Below are positions 26,188 to 35,026 of a stretch of DNA of 64,000 nucleotides, piece after piece. Location: assembly GCF_004804315.1 (NCBI RefSeq), contig NZ_SRXX01000009.1:1-64000 (forward strand). The letters run 5' to 3'. Position numbers and translations under genes: made by a program. The notes beneath the pieces are model-generated. The model ran no database searches. It was not told where the DNA came from and saw nothing but the letters and a program-made list of their open reading frames with translations. This stretch comes from Flagellimonas onchidii (GTDB taxonomy: Bacteria > Bacteroidota > Bacteroidia > Flavobacteriales > Flavobacteriaceae). Positions within the stretch are counted from its first letter, which is position 1; every line of letters begins with the position of its first letter.

Positions 26188-27309
26188 ATGAAAAAAAGTG
26201 CTCTAATTCCCTATTTTTTCGTTGTAATGCTTAGTACATCTTGTGCCCAAAAACGGGACAATAGCATTAATCTTCCGAAAACCATTGATTTTACTATCGA
26301 AGCCGTAGTTTCCAATCTTCAAAACCCATGGGGCATGGTATTTCTACCCAATGGAGGTATATTGATTACTGAAAAAGCGGGGAAATTGCTGCATTTTAAG
26401 AATGGTCGTACTACAGAAATAACAAGTCTACCCGATGTTTACGTTCGAGGTCAGGGAGGTCTTTTAGATATCGCGCTCCATCCAAATTATGAGCAAAATG
26501 GTTGGCTCTACTTATCGTACTCTTCTAATGATGGAGGTGGTAAAGGTGGCAATACAACGATAATGCGCGCCAAACTGGACAACAGCAAACTTGTAGAAAA
26601 AAAAGTACTTTACAAAGCTGCGCCAAATACTACCAAAGGACAACATTTTGGATCTCGCTTTGTATTTGATAATGACGGATATCTTTATTTTTCGGTAGGA
26701 GATCGAGGAAACCGAGATGTAAACCCGCAAGATGTTTCTAGGGATGGAGGAAAAATCTACCGACTACATGATGATGGGCAAATTCCTGAAGACAATCCTT
26801 TTGTATCCAAATCCGGTGCAAAGGCAGCGATATATAGTTATGGACATAGAAATCCTCAAGGAATGGCGGTTCATCCAGAAACAGGAAAATTATGGGAACA
26901 TGAACATGGTCCTAGAGGCGGGGATGAGATCAATATTGTTGAAAAAGGGAAAAACTATGGCTGGCCGGTTATTACCTATGGCATCAACTACAGTGGAACC
27001 AAGATTACTGACGAAACCTCACGTCCTGGAATGGAACAACCTCTTTACCAATGGACCCCTTCTATAGGGCCCTGTGGTATGACGTTTGTTTCTTCGAATA
27101 ACTATCCCAAATGGAAAGGAAACCTACTCGTTGGGTCTTTGGCTTTTCAATATCTGGAACGCTTGGTGATTGAAAATAACAAGGTGGTGTATCGTGAAAA
27201 ACTATTGGACGGCATGGGCCGTGTTCGAAATGTAAAACAAGCTCCTGATGGATTTATTTATGTTGGAATCGAAGGAAAGGGTATTTACAAGTTAATTCCT
27301 AAGGAATAA
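26188..27309 (+). CDS. PQQ-dependent aldose sugar dehydrogenase-like lipoprotein
   Basis: A 373-residue six-bladed propeller protein of the soluble glucose/sorbosone dehydrogenase family, lipid-anchored (MKKSALIPYFFVVMLSTSC). Typical motifs: NPWGMVFLPNGGILITEKAG, GQGGLLDIALHPNY, YSYGHRNPQGMAVHPETG, EHGPRGGDEINIV and GKNYGWPVITYG. Members oxidise aldoses with bound PQQ, passing electrons to an acceptor. PQQ synthesis genes are not in the window, so the cofactor would come from elsewhere. It ends 3 bases before the convergent murQ stop. Confidence 0.9.
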   Translation: MKKSALIPYFFVVMLSTSCAQKRDNSINLPKTIDFTIEAVVSNLQNPWGMVFLPNGGILITEKAGKLLHFKNGRTTEITSLPDVYVRGQGGLLDIALHPNYEQNGWLYLSYSSNDGGGKGGNTTIMRAKLDNSKLVEKKVLYKAAPNTTKGQHFGSRFVFDNDGYLYFSVGDRGNRDVNPQDVSRDGGKIYRLHDDGQIPEDNPFVSKSGAKAAIYSYGHRNPQGMAVHPETGKLWEHEHGPRGGDEINIVEKGKNYGWPVITYGINYSGTKITDETSRPGMEQPLYQWTPSIGPCGMTFVSSNNYPKWKGNLLVGSLAFQYLERLVIENNKVVYREKLLDGMGRVRNVKQAPDGFIYVGIEGKGIYKLIPKE

Positions 27310-27312
27310 ACC

Positions 27313-28128
27313 TCACTTTAAAGCCTTAATCGCCTCTCTTACCGAACCGTATTGTTTCAAAGCCTTTTCGGCTTCTTCATATTCAATATCCAATGCTTCA
27401 ACCAAATAACGGGTACCCCTGTCGACCAATTTGTTGTTGCTCAATTGCATATCAACCATTTTGTTGCCCTTGACACGACCTATCCTAATCATTAGGGATG
27501 TAGTTATCATGTTAAGCACTAACTTTTGGCTAGTTCCACTCTTCATGCGGGTACTTCCTGTTAAAAACTCTGGCCCCACGTTCACTTCAATTGGAATATC
27601 TGAATCTGTAGCCAACGGCGAACCAGGATTATTGGTAATTCCTGCGGTCAATATCCCATGCTTTTTCGCATCGGCAATGCCTCCTAAGACATATGGTGTT
27701 GTGCCCGACGCCGCAATTCCGACCAAAACATCATTGGAGTTTATATTGAATTCATTTAAGTCCTTCCAAGCCTGATTTGAATCATCTTCGGCATGCTCCA
27801 CAGATTTGCGTATGGCCACATCTCCACCGGCCATCAACCCCACTACCCTTTCATGGGGTAACCCATAGGTAGGTGGAATTTCCGAAGCATCCAAAATGCC
27901 CAATCGACCACTGGTTCCTGCTCCAATATAAAACAACCTACCCCCTTCTAAGAAACGCTCAGCCGTAGCGTCCACCAGTTTACCAATTTGAGGAATGACT
28001 TCCGACACAGCCTTTGCCACTTTCTGATCTTCATTGTTGATACCTTCCAATATAGCTTCGGTATCCATTTGCTCCAAATTGTCATAATTCGAAGGGCTTT
28101 CAGTGATTTTTTTATAGTCCATATTCAT
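27313..28128 (-). CDS. murQ: N-acetylmuramic acid 6-phosphate etherase
   Basis: A 271-residue SIS-domain lyase that removes D-lactate from MurNAc-6-phosphate, giving GlcNAc-6-phosphate during cell-wall recycling. Conserved features: ESPSNYDNLEQMDTEAIL, the sugar-phosphate loop GAGTSGRLGILDASE (about residues 69-83), EDD (catalytic Glu region) and the signature TGSTRMKSGTSQKLVLNM. The start ATG overlaps the stop of the DeoR regulator gene by one base (TAATG at 28126-28130), so it is translationally coupled to it. Confidence 0.96.
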   Translation of the reverse strand: MNMDYKKITESPSNYDNLEQMDTEAILEGINNEDQKVAKAVSEVIPQIGKLVDATAERFLEGGRLFYIGAGTSGRLGILDASEIPPTYGLPHERVVGLMAGGDVAIRKSVEHAEDDSNQAWKDLNEFNINSNDVLVGIAASGTTPYVLGGIADAKKHGILTAGITNNPGSPLATDSDIPIEVNVGPEFLTGSTRMKSGTSQKLVLNMITTSLMIRIGRVKGNKMVDMQLSNNKLVDRGTRYLVEALDIEYEEAEKALKQYGSVREAIKALK

Positions 28129-28877
28129 TATAATAGGTGTATCTCTTGGTTTCTAAATGGGTTTAAACGCTCATGGCTTGGGTTCAATTCCGTAATCATG
28201 GTGTTTATCGCATTAATATCGCAGGTTTTAAAACGGTGCTGGGAATTCAATTTTTCAGAAATGGAGAGTAAAATGGTTTTTTTAGAAGCCTTTATCACCG
28301 CCTTTTTAATTTGGACAATATCCCAATCAAACTCAGTTAATCCATATACTGAATCTACATAGCCAGTTCCAATAAAGCTATAATCCACGTGTATTTCAGA
28401 CAGATGGTGGATTGCACTTGCCCCAATCGATATCTGTGAATCTTTCGAGACCTCTCCCCCAATTAAAATCACCTTTACATTTGACTTCTCCAAAAGCTCT
28501 AAGGCTACCGGAAGACTCATCGTAAAGCATGTTAATCCAATATTTTCAGGTATTTTCCGTGCAAGTTCTGTACAGGTAGTACCTCCATCAATAAAAACCA
28601 CGCCTCCATCCTTTAAAAAACTTACCGCTTTTTCTGCTATCTTCTGTTTTTCCTCTAGCGCATAAACATTATTGTTTCTAACGGTTGTGTTGGTAAAGCC
28701 CAATGATACCGCACCTCCATGTACTTTTCGAAGTTTGTTATCGGTATCCAGTTCCTTCACATCCCTTCTGACCGTATCAATGGACACATCCAGCATTTCA
28801 GCTATATCTGTTAACAGCACTTTGTTGTGCAGGGCCACTTCGCTTAAAATGGTACGTTGCCGTTCTTCTTTTAGCAT
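28128..28877 (-). CDS. DeoR/GlpR-family transcriptional regulator
   Basis: A 249-residue repressor-type protein: N-terminal winged helix-turn-helix (TDIAEMLDVSIDTVRRDVKE, about residues 20-39) and a C-terminal DeoRC sugar-phosphate sensor (VFIDGGTTCTELARKIPENI; ILIGGEVSKDSQISIGA). Start chosen at ATG 28877, because a -7 box lies at 28896-28903 and the in-frame upstream ATG would fall within it. It is the first gene of the murQ operon and faces the nagB fusion gene; the tandem repeats at 28962-28997 are the likely operator. The effector is probably an amino-sugar phosphate. Confidence 0.9.
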   Translation of the reverse strand: MLKEERQRTILSEVALHNKVLLTDIAEMLDVSIDTVRRDVKELDTDNKLRKVHGGAVSLGFTNTTVRNNNVYALEEKQKIAEKAVSFLKDGGVVFIDGGTTCTELARKIPENIGLTCFTMSLPVALELLEKSNVKVILIGGEVSKDSQISIGASAIHHLSEIHVDYSFIGTGYVDSVYGLTEFDWDIVQIKKAVIKASKKTILLSISEKLNSQHRFKTCDINAINTMITELNPSHERLNPFRNQEIHLL

Positions 28878-28895
28878 AGGTATCAATCTATTTTG

Positions 28896-28903
28896 CAAAG
28901 ATA
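28896..28903 (-). promoter_or_regulatory. -7 box for the deoR-murQ operon
   Basis: TATCTTTG on the minus strand, 18 bases before ATG 28877; this decides the start of the regulator gene. Confidence 0.5.
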
Positions 28904-28961
28904 TACATTTTCAAATTTTGCTGTTTTATTCGACTTTAAAGTTAAGTAAAGGTTATTAAAT

Positions 28962-28997
28962 GCAAAAAACTGCAATAAAAAAAGCAAAAAACGGCAA
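28962..28997. promoter_or_regulatory. Tandem 14-bp operator candidate between the recycling arms
   Basis: GCAAAAAACTGCAA at 28962-28975 and GCAAAAAACGGCAA at 28984-28997: 13 of 14 bases agree, and the repeats are 22 bases apart, two helical turns on the same face. They lie just upstream of the nagB-side -7 box and about 60 bases from the regulator's own box, as expected for a DeoR-family binding site controlling both arms. Confidence 0.6.
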
Positions 28998-29014
28998 AAT
29001 CCAATTTAATTTGC

Positions 29015-29022
29015 TACTTTTG
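29015..29022 (+). promoter_or_regulatory. -7 box for the nagB-PIG-L gene
   Basis: TACTTTTG, 72 bases before ATG 29095 and 17 bases after the second operator repeat, so bound regulator would cover the -33 region. Confidence 0.5.
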
Positions 29023-29094
29023 CCCTGTTTAACATTGACTCTCGATTTTTAAAACCAATAAAACAACACCAACATTTAGTAAAATTCAGGTTTC

Positions 29095-31029
29095 ATGGAA
29101 ACAGTAACATTGAATAAAGGAAACATCGACATCTCGTATAAACCGGTAGGTCAGTTCGAGGAAACCCGATTTGAGAAAATTCACAACATCGTTTTTGAAA
29201 ATTCGAAGGATGGTTCCTTAATAGTGGCAAGAGAAATTGCTGATTTGATCAAGCAAAAACAAAGCGAAGGAAAGCCATGCGTTTTGGGTCTTGCCACGGG
29301 ATCTTCACCTATCAAAGTTTATGAAGAACTGGTACGTATGCATAAGGAAGAAGGATTGAGCTTTTCCAATGTAACCACCTTTAACTTGGACGAATACCTA
29401 CCTATGGAAAAGGAAAACAGGCAAAGCTACCACTACTTTATGCACGAGCACCTGTTTAATCATATCGATATTGCACCTGAAAATGTAAACATTCCAAGCG
29501 GCACAGTTACCGGTGAAGGGGTTATTGAACACTGCGTTACGTATGAAAAGAAGATAAAGGACGCAGGAGGATTGGATTTTCAACTACTGGGTATTGGTAG
29601 AACCGGACACGTTGGTTTTAATGAACCCGGTTCACATTATAATTCAGCTACTAGGGTTATTACTTTAGATCATATAACTCGAGTGGATGCTGCTCCCGCA
29701 TTTTTAGGCATCGATAATGTCCCACGAAAAGCCATTACCATGGGTATAGCCACTGTAATGAGCTCAAAACGTATTGTACTATTGGGGTGGGGGCAAAACA
29801 AGGCCGAAATAATAGAAAAAACTGTGGAGGGCGAGGTTTCCTCACATGTACCGGCCACCTATCTTCAAGAACACAAAAACTGCACTTTTGTGCTTGATAC
29901 AGGAGCAGCTACAGAATTGACGCGCAACAAAACACCTTGGTTAGTGGATGAATCTTGCGAATGGACTGAAGAACTGACTGCAAAAGCTATTGTATGGTTA
30001 TGTGGAAAAACTGGCAAGTCCATCTTAAGCCTAACCGATAAGGATTACAATGACAATGGAATGTCAGGTCTATTGACCCAACAAGATTCTTATGAACTGA
30101 ACATTAAAATGTTCAATAGACTACAGCATACCATAACCGGATGGCCGGGTGGTAAACCCAATGCCGATGATACCAACCGACCAGAAAGGGCACTTCCTGT
30201 CAAAAAAAGAGTTATCATTTTCAGTCCTCACCCTGATGATGATGTTATCTCCATGGGAGGTACTTTTGATCGTTTGGTTGAGCAAGGTCACGAGGTTCAC
30301 ATTGCGTACCAAACCTCAGGAAACATTGCGGTTTCTGATACTGAGGCGTTGAAGTTTGCAGAAGTATCCAATGCCATTCAACCAACTCCGGAAGCGCAAC
30401 AAATTGTAGATGCAATCTTAGCAAAAAAAGAGGCTGATTTTGACCCTATCGAAGTCAGAAAACTCAAAGGTGACATCAGAAGGGGCGAATCCTTAGCAGC
30501 TACCCGATACTTTAATGTACCAGATTCTCAGGTACATTTCTTAGATCTTCCATTTTATGAGACAGGAAAAATAAAGAAGGACGACCTTTCCCAAGCTGAC
30601 ATAGATATTATGATCAACATTATTAGTGAGGTAAAACCACATCAAATATATGCTGCTGGTGACCTAGCTGACCCACATGGCACGCACAAAGTTTGTCTTG
30701 ATGCCGTTTTTGCCGCTGTGGATCACTTAAAAGATGAATCTTTTATGGATGACTGTTGGGTATGGTTATACAGGGGTGCATGGCATGAATGGGACATCAA
30801 CGAAATTGAGATGGCCGTACCTATGAGCCCAGGGCAGGTTTTGAGAAAACGTCTTGCCATATTCTGCCATCAATCCCAGAAAGATGGGGTAATGTTCCAA
30901 GGAGATGATTCCAGGGAATTTTGGATGCGAGCTGAAGAAAGGAACAAAAATACGGCAGACCATTATAAAGCGCTAGGAATGTCCGATTATGCGGCCATAG
31001 AAGCGTTTGTAAGATATCAGTTCAAATAA
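29095..31029 (+). CDS. nagB: Glucosamine-6-phosphate deaminase fused to a PIG-L/LmbE deacetylase-like domain
   Basis: A 644-residue two-domain enzyme. Residues 20-275 form the NagB domain (LGLATGSSPIKVYEEL, FNLDEY with the proposed base Asp99, and GIGRTGHVGFNEPGS at 167-181), converting glucosamine-6-phosphate to fructose-6-phosphate and ammonia. Residues 370-600 form a PIG-L-type domain with the metal motif SPHPDDDV (377-384) and AGDLADPHGTH. In E. coli NagB the ring-opening Asp141 lies in NDGH; here the position is Thr (RTGH), a change I believe is common in this subfamily. The fusion is common in Bacteroidota. No nagA lies nearby, so the PIG-L domain is a candidate GlcNAc-6-phosphate deacetylase. 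Confidence 0.92.
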   Translation: METVTLNKGNIDISYKPVGQFEETRFEKIHNIVFENSKDGSLIVAREIADLIKQKQSEGKPCVLGLATGSSPIKVYEELVRMHKEEGLSFSNVTTFNLDEYLPMEKENRQSYHYFMHEHLFNHIDIAPENVNIPSGTVTGEGVIEHCVTYEKKIKDAGGLDFQLLGIGRTGHVGFNEPGSHYNSATRVITLDHITRVDAAPAFLGIDNVPRKAITMGIATVMSSKRIVLLGWGQNKAEIIEKTVEGEVSSHVPATYLQEHKNCTFVLDTGAATELTRNKTPWLVDESCEWTEELTAKAIVWLCGKTGKSILSLTDKDYNDNGMSGLLTQQDSYELNIKMFNRLQHTITGWPGGKPNADDTNRPERALPVKKRVIIFSPHPDDDVISMGGTFDRLVEQGHEVHIAYQTSGNIAVSDTEALKFAEVSNAIQPTPEAQQIVDAILAKKEADFDPIEVRKLKGDIRRGESLAATRYFNVPDSQVHFLDLPFYETGKIKKDDLSQADIDIMINIISEVKPHQIYAAGDLADPHGTHKVCLDAVFAAVDHLKDESFMDDCWVWLYRGAWHEWDINEIEMAVPMSPGQVLRKRLAIFCHQSQKDGVMFQGDDSREFWMRAEERNKNTADHYKALGMSDYAAIEAFVRYQFK

Positions 31030-31085
31030 TTATGAACATACAAGTTTAGTTCTTGAGTTGAATTAATTTTAAGTTAGTCAAGTAA

Positions 31086-31120
31086 AAAGGCCTACATTTA
31101 TTAAGTGTAGGTCTTTTTCA
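31086..31120 (+). terminator. Terminator after nagB fusion gene
   Basis: AAAAAGG-CCTACA-(tttattaag)-TGTAGG-TCTTTTTC: a 6-bp stem with extra A/T pairing and a T-run, 57 bases downstream of the stop. The rest of 31030-31265 shows only the near-consensus box in front of the next gene. Confidence 0.8.
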
Positions 31121-31236
31121 TTTAAAGGAACATGTTACCATACTATTCCACCTTGACATCAGCTTGACTTATGAACCATGATTTCTTTAAAGAAAACCAG
31201 TTATATTCGTAGGAAGTCAAATAATGATCCTAGGGT

Positions 31237-31244
31237 TACCTTTC
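31237..31244 (+). promoter_or_regulatory. Near-consensus -7 box for the GH3 gene
   Basis: TACCTTTC (7 of 8 positions of TAnnTTTG), 21 bases before ATG 31266; it lies downstream of the in-frame ATG 31224, which supports the later start. Confidence 0.35.
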
Positions 31245-31265
31245 AGGGTCAAATTCCAAAAAGAA

Positions 31266-32441
31266 ATGAGCTCCCACATTAAAGTTTTTTTTAACCTTAG
31301 TATCTTCATATTACTATTGAGTTCTTGTGCGAACAAATCCGATAAAAAAGAAATACTTGCTCAAGCAAAACCGTCTTTGAAAGAGAAAATTGGGCAAATG
31401 ATTATGGTCGGGTTCAGAGGAATTTCAGTAACTGAAAAAGATGCCATTTTTAAAATGGTAAACGATTACCACATTAGTGGGGTCGTTTTATATAGTCGGG
31501 ATTTACCTTCCAAAGAACACGTAAAACGTAACGTACTATCTCCCACCCAACTTAAAAAGTTGAACCAAAATCTACAGGCCATCGATTCCACAGAACTATT
31601 AATCTCAATTGATGAAGAGGGAGGTTTTGTTACTCGACTCACCTTAGCAGATGGTTTTGAAAATCACGCCTCGCATCAAGCAATCGGTGATTTGGATAAT
31701 ATAGATTCTACAAGGATATGGGCACAAAACATGGCCCACGAATTATCTGAATTGGGTATAAACATGAATTACGCTCCTGTCATTGATCTCAACATCAATC
31801 CAGAAAATCCGATTATAGGAAAAAGAGAACGAAGTTTTTCGGATGATGAGGAGAGCGTATTATCAAATAGCAGGATTTTCATTCAGGAACACCAAAACCA
31901 AGGGATAATCTGCGTCCCCAAGCACTTTCCCGGACATGGCAGTTCCGACAAAGATTCCCATAAGGGATTGGCCGATGTAACCCACACATGGAGCAAAAAA
32001 GAGCTGATCCCATTTCAAGAGTTGATTAAGGATGGTAGTTTAGATGTAATCATGACCTCCCATGTTTATAATGAAAACTTGGATACGCTTCCCTCAACCC
32101 TTTCACCAAAAATTATCAATAATATGCTTAGAAATGATTTTGGGTTTGAAGGCGTAATAATTTCGGATGATATGCAAATGAGGGCCATTTCCAACTTTTA
32201 TGATTTTGAGACCAGTATAGAAAAAGCAATCATTGCAGGGGTTGATATACTTCTTTTCTCCAACAATGCCGCGCCATGTCCTGAAGGGTCAAACGAAAAT
32301 TGCGTAGAAATACCTTTTGATTCCGAAATAGCAAAAAAAGCAATAGATCATATTTTATCCCTAGTGAATAAAGGTCATATTTCTAAGGAACGAATAGAGC
32401 AAAGCTATCAGCGTATAAAAAAGCTCAAGAAACAATTATAA
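31266..32441 (+). CDS. Glycoside hydrolase family 3 beta-N-acetylhexosaminidase (NagZ-like), lipoprotein
   Basis: A 391-residue GH3 enzyme that would release GlcNAc from muropeptides. Start ATG 31266 gives a clean lipoprotein signal (MSSHIKVFFNLSIFILLLSSC). Conserved features: GQMIMVGFRG, SIDEEGGFVTRL (substrate-binding), GINMNYAPVIDLNINPENPI, the loop PKHFPGHGSSDKDSH with the acid/base His, and the nucleophile Asp in VIISDDMQMRAIS. NagZ in E. coli is cytosolic; this copy is membrane-anchored, so it would act outside the cytoplasm. It is followed by anmK after 10 bases. Confidence 0.92.
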   Translation: MSSHIKVFFNLSIFILLLSSCANKSDKKEILAQAKPSLKEKIGQMIMVGFRGISVTEKDAIFKMVNDYHISGVVLYSRDLPSKEHVKRNVLSPTQLKKLNQNLQAIDSTELLISIDEEGGFVTRLTLADGFENHASHQAIGDLDNIDSTRIWAQNMAHELSELGINMNYAPVIDLNINPENPIIGKRERSFSDDEESVLSNSRIFIQEHQNQGIICVPKHFPGHGSSDKDSHKGLADVTHTWSKKELIPFQELIKDGSLDVIMTSHVYNENLDTLPSTLSPKIINNMLRNDFGFEGVIISDDMQMRAISNFYDFETSIEKAIIAGVDILLFSNNAAPCPEGSNENCVEIPFDSEIAKKAIDHILSLVNKGHISKERIEQSYQRIKKLKKQL

Positions 32442-32451
32442 TTTTTTGCAA

Positions 32452-33528
32452 GTGAAAGTGTACAAAGTTTTGGGGTTAATGTCGGGCACCTCTTTGGATG
32501 GTTTGGATTTGGCTTATTGTCATTTATGGCAATCCAACGACCAATGGGAGTTTTCCATTGAAAAAATCAAGGATGTTTCGTACGACCCTGAATTAAAAAA
32601 TTCATTAAAAAATGCCATTTATCTACCCGAAGATGAGCATGACCAATTACATCGAGATTATGGGCTCTGGTTGGGGAACCAATCCAAAGCTTTTATTGAA
32701 GCAGAGCATCTAGAAGTTGATTTCATTGCGAGTCATGGGCATACCTCGCACCATAGGCCAGAAGATGGAATCACTTTTCAACTGGGCGATGGACAATCGT
32801 TGGCCAATGCAAGTGGTGCACAAGTAATTTGCGACTTTAGAACTAAGGACGTTTCCCTAGGTGGACAAGGGGCTCCTCTCGTTCCCATAGGTGACCAATT
32901 ATTGTTTCATGACTATGATTTCTGTTTGAATTTGGGCGGAATCAGCAATATGTCTTTTGAAAAGGATGGAAAACGCGTTGCGTATGATATTGGTTTGGCG
33001 AATATGCCGCTCAACCATATTACTCAAAAAATAGGTTTAGATTACGATGAAGATGGAAAACTTGCCCGTTCAGGAAGGCTGGATGAAGCACTATTGCTAA
33101 AATTGAATCAATTGGAGTATTACAAGCTTCCCTATCCTAAATCCACCGGATATGAGTGGTTCACAGAAAGGATTGTTCCACTTATTGAAGCATCCAACTT
33201 ACAAAAAATTGATTTGCTCCATACGTTTATACATCATAACTGCGAGCAAATAGCCATTGAAGTGCGCAAACATGTAATCAAACCGCAGAACAAATTATTT
33301 GTTACGGGTGGTGGAGCGCTAAATCATTTTTTTGTAGAAACCCTTCAAGCCAAACTTGGCTCATCGGTCGAGGTGGTGGTGACAAACAAAACCTTGATTG
33401 CCTTCAAAGAAGCATTGGTTTTTGCTTTGATGGGAGTTCTTCGCCTTGAAAATAAAACCAACGTGCTCTCTTCTGTTACCGGAGCCGCTGAAGATTCATG
33501 CAGCGGGGAGATTTTCTTTCCAAAATAG
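32452..33528 (+). CDS. anmK: Anhydro-N-acetylmuramic acid kinase
   Basis: A 358-residue kinase converting anhydro-MurNAc to MurNAc-6-phosphate, the substrate of MurQ encoded nearby. ASKHA-fold motifs: GLMSGTSLDGLDLAYC at the N-terminus, DFIASHGHTSHH, CDFRTKDVSLGGQGAPLVPIGD, NLGGISNMS and LFVTGGGALNHFFVETL. No ATG fits; GTG 32452 gives the normal MKVYKVLGLMSGT start, with TTG 32446 as alternative. Stands 10 bases behind the GH3 gene. Confidence 0.94.
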   Translation: MKVYKVLGLMSGTSLDGLDLAYCHLWQSNDQWEFSIEKIKDVSYDPELKNSLKNAIYLPEDEHDQLHRDYGLWLGNQSKAFIEAEHLEVDFIASHGHTSHHRPEDGITFQLGDGQSLANASGAQVICDFRTKDVSLGGQGAPLVPIGDQLLFHDYDFCLNLGGISNMSFEKDGKRVAYDIGLANMPLNHITQKIGLDYDEDGKLARSGRLDEALLLKLNQLEYYKLPYPKSTGYEWFTERIVPLIEASNLQKIDLLHTFIHHNCEQIAIEVRKHVIKPQNKLFVTGGGALNHFFVETLQAKLGSSVEVVVTNKTLIAFKEALVFALMGVLRLENKTNVLSSVTGAAEDSCSGEIFFPK

Positions 33529-33544
33529 CATGGGTTATTGCTAC

Positions 33545-33614
33545 TGTCACTTCGAGCGCAGTCGAGAAGTCTTAAAACCTATGTTTCTTGGTCTCGACTG
33601 CGCTCGACATGACA
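33545..33614. repeat. REPIN-like inverted pair of palindromic repeats
   Basis: Left unit 33545-33570 (TGTCACTTCGAGCGCAGTCG, then AGAAGT) and right unit 33589-33614 on the opposite strand (TGTCATGTCGAGCGCAGTCG, then AGACCA), separated by 18 bases. The two units face each other and match the repeats flanking the GIY-YIG gene. They lie between the convergent anmK and MFS genes, where the foldback could also act as a transcription end. Confidence 0.75.
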
Positions 33615-33639
33615 TCTACAGAATTTTATCTGATAATCA

Positions 33640-34848
33640 TTACGCAGTAGCCACTTGTCTTGACTTTCGTATCGTCATATAGATAAGCAAAGACACCAGT
33701 CCGCAAATGGCCAAACCTGCAAAAAGCGGCCATACACTGGTCTCAACAAAATCCCCGATAAAGGTGGCAATGGGAATCGCCAATAAGGTTGATACAAAAC
33801 CGTTGATTGCGGCTCCGATTCCTGCAATATGGCCTATGGGCTCCATGGCGATTGACCTAAAATTCCCCCACATAAATCCAAGACAAAAGAATTGTGCTGA
33901 AAGAAATCCAACTAAAACAAAAATGTTGGGATTTGGTGAATTCCAAAACATGAAAGCATATAGCAAGGCTATAACACAAAAAGCAAAAAGCGCCATTAAT
34001 GAAAGTTTACGCATCCCGAATCGGAGCACCAAAGTTCCGTTCAAAAATGTAGAAAGTCCAATAGAAATGGCCAAGCCGGCAAAAATGTATGGAAAAGCTT
34101 CCTTTAAATGATAGATATCTTCAAAAACATGTTGTGCAGCGCTCAGGTATACTAAAAAAGCCCCTGTCACCAATCCAGACATCAAAGTATATGCAATTGT
34201 CTCTTTGTACTTTAAAAATTCTTTGGTTCCATCAACAAATACATGTCTTGTAAATGGAATTTTAAATTCCGGTTTAAGGGTTTCAGGCTGTCTTTTCCAA
34301 AACCAAATGCAAACCAGAAGACCAAAAATCAATTGTATATAAAAGATGGCCTTCCAACCTAAACTATCCAATATGACCTTCCCAATGGCAGGAGCTACAA
34401 CAGGCACCAGAATAAAAAATGCAACCACAAAAGACATAACCTTCGCCATATAATCGCCTTTGTAGGTGTCACGAATAATGGAAATAGCCAAGGTTCGCGG
34501 TGCGGAAAGGCCTATCCCCTGAAGTATACGTCCTATCACCATAATTTCTAAGGATGGTGCGAATACACAAATAATACTTGCTAAAACAAACAAGGTAAAT
34601 CCAACATAAACAATCGGTTTTCTGCCGTAGCAATCAGATAATGGACCAAAGAACAGTTGCCCCACACCCAACCCTAGGAAAATCATGGTAACCAGCAACT
34701 GATTGTCGGTGGGGTTTAAACTATTTATAGTTATCCCTATATCCGAAATTGCCGGTAAAAGCGCATCAATAGCCAAGGCCACAATGGACATTAAAGAGGC
34801 CATTAAAGCGATAAACTCAAAATTGGGTTTTCGGGTGTCTTTTTGCAT
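33640..34848 (-). CDS. MFS exporter, Bcr/CflA type
   Basis: A 402-residue 12-helix major-facilitator transporter of the drug:H+ antiporter (DHA1) group. Family signatures: FFGPLSDCYGRKPIVYVG (motif A, about residues 67-84), GRILQGIGLSAPRTLAISIIRD (motif B/C region) and the second-half GTLVLRFGMRK. Substrates in this family include bicyclomycin, chloramphenicol and sulfonamides; the one here is unknown. Adjacent to anmK tail to tail, so no functional link is implied. A -7 box sits only 4 bases before the start. Confidence 0.9.
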   Translation of the reverse strand: MQKDTRKPNFEFIALMASLMSIVALAIDALLPAISDIGITINSLNPTDNQLLVTMIFLGLGVGQLFFGPLSDCYGRKPIVYVGFTLFVLASIICVFAPSLEIMVIGRILQGIGLSAPRTLAISIIRDTYKGDYMAKVMSFVVAFFILVPVVAPAIGKVILDSLGWKAIFYIQLIFGLLVCIWFWKRQPETLKPEFKIPFTRHVFVDGTKEFLKYKETIAYTLMSGLVTGAFLVYLSAAQHVFEDIYHLKEAFPYIFAGLAISIGLSTFLNGTLVLRFGMRKLSLMALFAFCVIALLYAFMFWNSPNPNIFVLVGFLSAQFFCLGFMWGNFRSIAMEPIGHIAGIGAAINGFVSTLLAIPIATFIGDFVETSVWPLFAGLAICGLVSLLIYMTIRKSRQVATA

Positions 34849-34852
34849 GCTG

Positions 34853-34860
34853 CAAAATTA
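34853..34860 (-). promoter_or_regulatory. -7 box close to the MFS start (possible leaderless mRNA)
   Basis: TAATTTTG on the minus strand, with 4 bases between it and ATG 34848. Transcription would begin at or beside the start codon. Confidence 0.4.
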
Positions 34861-35026
34861 CATATACCCTTTTCGACAGTGAACTTTTTTAATAGGTATT
34901 TAGATATAGAACTATAAAAAGTTCTTATGGTTTCTGAAAATTACTAGGGTCTGTTTCCTTGTCAAGACTTTGGTTATTTTTCTTATTATATTGCAACAAA
35001 TATTAGCGTAGTATACCTCTTTAATT

